Below, piece after piece: positions 7,316 to 9,144 of a DNA stretch of 9,144 nucleotides. A model generated the notes under the pieces. That model was given only the letters and a program-made list of their open reading frames with translations, searched no databases and was not told the DNA's origin. The position numbers and the translations under genes are program-made. The stretch is from contig JBARBG010000056.1 of the NCBI GenBank assembly GCA_049792815.1, forward strand, positions 1-9,144, in the 5' to 3' direction. Numbering within the stretch: the first letter of the stretch is position 1; each line of letters starts with the position of its first letter. Origin of the DNA: DAIDKA01 sp049792815. Lineage in GTDB: Bacteria > Pseudomonadota > Gammaproteobacteria > Steroidobacterales > Steroidobacteraceae.

Positions 7316-7684
7316 TCAGGCCATCACCAGCTTCGATACGGCGTCGAGCATGACGCTGGGCTGGAACGGTTTTATGATCCACGCCTTGGCGCCTGCCGCC
7401 CGTCCAGCCGCTTTCTTGTCCTCGCCAGCCTCGGTGGTCAACATGATCACTGGCGTGAAGCGGTAGTCGGGATGACGTTTGACTTCCTTCAAGAACTCAA
7501 TTCCGTCCATGACCGGCATGTTTACGTCGCTGATGATGAGGTGAATGCGTTCGCCATTGAGCTTCGCGAGTCCCTCCTGCCCATTGCCGGCTTCCAGGAC
7601 CTCATAGCCTGCACCGCGCAGCGCAATGCCGGCCACCGTGCGCATGGAGGACGAGTCATCCACTATGAGTATTCGCTTTCCCAT
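7316..7684 (-). CDS. cheY: CheY, single-domain chemotaxis response regulator
   Basis: CheY accepts phosphate from CheA and normally carries the signal to the flagellar switch (FliM/FliN). The 122-residue protein is a bare receiver domain with all key residues: acidic pocket Asp9-Asp10, phospho-acceptor Asp53 (SDVNMP), Thr83 and Lys105. The switch aromatic position before Lys105 is Trp102 (KAWIIKPF), as in many non-enteric CheY proteins, rather than the Tyr of Escherichia coli. There is no output domain. The start ATG (7682-7684) lies 16 nt after the stop of the soluble receptor-like gene and has only a weak ribosome binding site, so it may depend on coupled translation. It is the only stand-alone receiver in the cluster. 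Flagellar control is the default assumption, but type IV pili or another target is possible. Confidence 0.95.
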   Translation of the reverse strand: MGKRILIVDDSSSMRTVAGIALRGAGYEVLEAGNGQEGLAKLNGERIHLIISDVNMPVMDGIEFLKEVKRHPDYRFTPVIMLTTEAGEDKKAAGRAAGAKAWIIKPFQPSVMLDAVSKLVMA

Positions 7685-7700
7685 GATTGGCGACTCGCTG

Positions 7701-8738
7701 CTAGAAAAAGGTGACGGTTTGTGGCGCGACGGCGTCGACGGCCAGGCCCTGGTGATTGCGGCGCTGTTCCTCGGTTGCGTAGGAACCCACCATCCCGGCG
7801 ATCTGCTCGCGCTCGTCCGATTGCAGGGGCGCCACGTCGCTGCCGGCCCAATCAGTCATTTGCCCGATGCTGGACACTACCTGGGTGAGGATCTGACTGA
7901 CTCGGTCCTGGAACTGCAGCTGTACCAGGGACTCTTCAACTTCTTCCTTGATGGCGCGGCTCTGTTCCATCGAACGCTGTGCGGTTTCCGCAAATTGTGA
8001 AGTGCTTTGCGTAAAGCGGTTCAACACCGCACCGATGTTCGCCTCGGAGCTCTTCACTTCACGCTGATCGCGCTCGGCGACGGTCTCGTTGGTTTCACTG
8101 ATCTTGGCCAGGGCCTCACTGATCAGCGTGACCCGCTGCGTGATGCGCTTGCCGGTGTCGCGCGCAGCATTGGACAGGGCCCGCACCTCATGCGCAACGA
8201 CCGCGAATCCTCTGCCGCGCTCGCCTGCGTGTGCCGCCTCGATGGCCGCATTCAAGGCGAGCACGTTGGTCTGGAAGGCGATGGACTGAACCTCACTGGC
8301 CATGCCGCGGACGTCCTCGGTATAGGCGGCAAGTCCGCGAATCTCGTTGGCTAACTCGTCGCGGCTTTGCTGAATGGCCCGCAAGGCATCCATTACGAGC
8401 TTGAGGTCACGCTCGCTGTCGCGCATTTGGGCGGATACATCCTGGCGACCGACACTTTCCTCACGGCCCAGCGCTGCGTCCAATCGCTGCGCAATTCCCG
8501 AGAAGCGTTCGCTGAGCGATACGACAGCGTCCTCCGTCTGGCCGCGCGAGGTTTCGATCTGTCGCGCCCAGATGGGCAAGGCCTCGAGCAGGGTAGAAAT
8601 GCGGACGAGCGGGTCCGGCCCTGCAGGAATTTCACCGACTTGTGCTGGTTCGGCCATTGGAGCCTCGCTCGGGGCGTCCACGCGCTCGGAAGGCGCTGGT
8701 TTTGCCCGGCCAGGCCGTGTCCGATGCTTAGCGTTCAT
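7701..8738 (-). CDS. Soluble MCP-signalling-domain protein with a CheZ-like DxxxQ motif
   Basis: This 345-residue protein has no transmembrane segment, HAMP or recognisable sensor domain. A Pro/Ala-rich N-terminus (1-42) leads into a long helical region, the receptor hairpin tip (about 150-186, IAFQTNVLALNAAIEAAHAGE) and a returning helix to about 295. Where canonical tips have Arg (AARAGE) it has His170. In the returning helix, LQFQDRVSQIL (274-284) fits the catalytic Asp-x-x-x-Gln spacing of the CheY-P phosphatase CheZ, as Asp278 and Gln282. A polar linker (about 296-340) and the C-terminal TVTFF follow, resembling the layout of CheZ with its CheY-binding tail. I infer a cytoplasmic CheY-P phosphatase or a receptor/phosphatase hybrid. 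A plain soluble chemoreceptor remains possible. The gene sits directly before cheY and overlaps the FliG-like gene by 11 nt. Confidence 0.88.
   Translation of the reverse strand: MNAKHRTRPGRAKPAPSERVDAPSEAPMAEPAQVGEIPAGPDPLVRISTLLEALPIWARQIETSRGQTEDAVVSLSERFSGIAQRLDAALGREESVGRQDVSAQMRDSERDLKLVMDALRAIQQSRDELANEIRGLAAYTEDVRGMASEVQSIAFQTNVLALNAAIEAAHAGERGRGFAVVAHEVRALSNAARDTGKRITQRVTLISEALAKISETNETVAERDQREVKSSEANIGAVLNRFTQSTSQFAETAQRSMEQSRAIKEEVEESLVQLQFQDRVSQILTQVVSSIGQMTDWAGSDVAPLQSDEREQIAGMVGSYATEEQRRNHQGLAVDAVAPQTVTFF
7854..7928 (-). other. CheZ-like phosphatase motif region of the soluble receptor protein
   Basis: This codes for residues 271-295. Phe276-Gln277-Asp278 then Arg-Val-Ser then Gln282 parallels the active-site helix of Escherichia coli CheZ, which reads FQDLTGQ with Asp143 and Gln147. 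The matching FQD, the three-residue spacing and the Gln are seen directly. Phosphatase activity is inference. Confidence 0.6.
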
Positions 8739-8946
8739 GGATCTTCACTTCATTGAGGAAGGTAGACAGCGTGTGGGTGACCTGGTCGACGCTGACCTGG
8801 CCCACGGCGGACATGGCGGCGCCGACTCGCTGAATATCCTTGGGACCAAGGTGCTTCAGAACGTCGGTGGCGGCCTGTTCGCCAAGCGACAGCAGCAGGA
8901 CCGCCGCGTCGCGTACATTGGGCTGGTGAGCGGTGGCTTTAGCCAT
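8728..8946 (-). CDS. Short stand-alone FliG N-terminal-domain-like protein
   Basis: The 72-residue product resembles only the first part of the flagellar motor switch protein FliG. The stretch 14-47 (AAVLLLSLGEQAATDVLKHL, then GPKDIQRVGAAM) is the conserved opening of FliG, whose N-domain binds the MS-ring protein FliF and packs against neighbouring FliG molecules. Full FliG is about 330 residues. Here the protein ends before the last helices of the N-domain, and no middle or C-terminal torque domain follows in any frame, because the soluble receptor gene occupies that DNA. The 11-nt overlap with that gene suggests a functional short gene rather than decay. I chose ATG 8944-8946, where similarity begins. 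The frame is open to 9138, but the extra 64 residues look non-coding. The ribosome binding site is weak. Possible roles are a switch-complex adaptor or a decoy; none is shown. Confidence 0.82.
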   Translation of the reverse strand: MAKATAHQPNVRDAAVLLLSLGEQAATDVLKHLGPKDIQRVGAAMSAVGQVSVDQVTHTLSTFLNEVKIHER

Positions 8947-9058
8947 GAGCGGACATCCACGAGCGCACCTGGGCTTTCCGGGTAACCGGGGCAGCCAGGG
9001 ATTCGCGAGCGAAAAGAGCAGGGCGCATGGCAAGCATCTCCAGGCAGAGCCAGTGAGT
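8947..9058. other. Leader upstream of the FliG-like gene
   Basis: No gene is supported here. The minus-strand frame of the FliG-like gene stays open across it, but the predicted residues are Pro/Arg/Leu-rich and unlike FliG. Small GC-rich inverted repeats occur, such as TTCG-cgag-CGAA near 9003. I looked for sigma-70, sigma-54 and flagellar sigma-28 promoter patterns on the minus strand and found none convincing. The operon promoter may lie outside the window or, if the molecule is circular, in 87-333. Confidence 0.5.
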
Positions 9059-9144
9059 GATACCAGGCGGGGGAAAGGCCCAGGAAAAGTGCCTGCCGCA
9101 GGGGGATGGCGGCGGGTGCGAGTGCGAACACTCGACACTGACCC
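9059..9144. repeat. Right copy of the 86-bp exact terminal direct repeat
   Basis: It is identical to bases 1-86 and extends to the last base of the window. It lies upstream of the FliG-like gene, so one copy precedes the operon and the other follows it. The hairpin seen at 61-76 recurs at 9119-9134. Confidence 0.97.

Noticed and set aside
8728..8946. FliG fragment as a frameshifted full-length fliG
   Set aside because: Neither of the other frames downstream encodes FliG middle or C-terminal domains. The DNA there codes for the soluble receptor protein, so no single frameshift restores FliG.
8947..9138. 64-residue N-terminal extension of the FliG-like protein
   Set aside because: The extension is Pro/Arg-rich, unlike FliG, and would run into the terminal repeat. 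Similarity begins close to the ATG at 8944-8946.
1..9144. Small plasmid carrying chemotaxis genes
   Set aside because: The ends can close into a circle, but no replication initiator, origin-like iterons, partition or mobilisation gene is visible.

Overview
The window is one compact chemotaxis (che) operon from a GC-rich proteobacterium, with all nine genes on the minus strand. The transmembrane receptor family and the CheA/CheW/CheY types suggest a gamma- or betaproteobacterium, but I cannot name a genus. In transcription order (high to low coordinates) it encodes a short stand-alone FliG N-domain-like protein (8728-8946), a soluble methyl-accepting-type protein (7701-8738), CheY (7316-7684), a STAS-domain protein (6976-7293), CheA (4811-6979), a transmembrane chemoreceptor (2832-4781), CheW (2273-2812), CheR (1425-2276) and CheB (334-1407). 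Genes overlap by 4 to 11 nt or are 16 to 29 nt apart, so a single transcript with translational coupling is very likely.

The pathway is nearly self-contained. A membrane receptor joins CheA through CheW, CheA passes phosphate to CheY and CheB, and CheR and CheB methylate and demethylate the receptor. No cheZ, cheC, cheX, fliY or cheD is present. The soluble receptor-like protein carries an FQDRVSQ segment that fits the Asp-x-x-x-Gln active-site pattern of the CheY-P phosphatase CheZ. That segment is followed by a flexible linker and a hydrophobic C-terminal TVTFF peptide, much as CheZ ends in a CheY-binding tail. Its receptor tip also has His where canonical receptors have a trimer-contact Arg. 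I infer that this protein may be the missing CheY-P phosphatase built on a chemoreceptor scaffold, which is the most interesting point in the window. Its gene overlaps by 11 nt a 72-residue protein resembling only the start of the flagellar switch protein FliG, so the pair looks like a functional unit.

The first 86 bases of the window are repeated exactly as the last 86 bases. The sequence is therefore either a closed 9058-bp circle written with an overlap, a tandemly repeated unit, or an operon between two copies of a repeat where an assembler stopped. No replication, mobilisation or partition gene is visible, so a plasmid is not supported. About 330 bases downstream of cheB (1-333) and about 200 bases upstream of the FliG-like gene (8947-9144) hold no gene I can support. 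They contain the repeat copies and a perfect 21-nt palindrome just past cheB.
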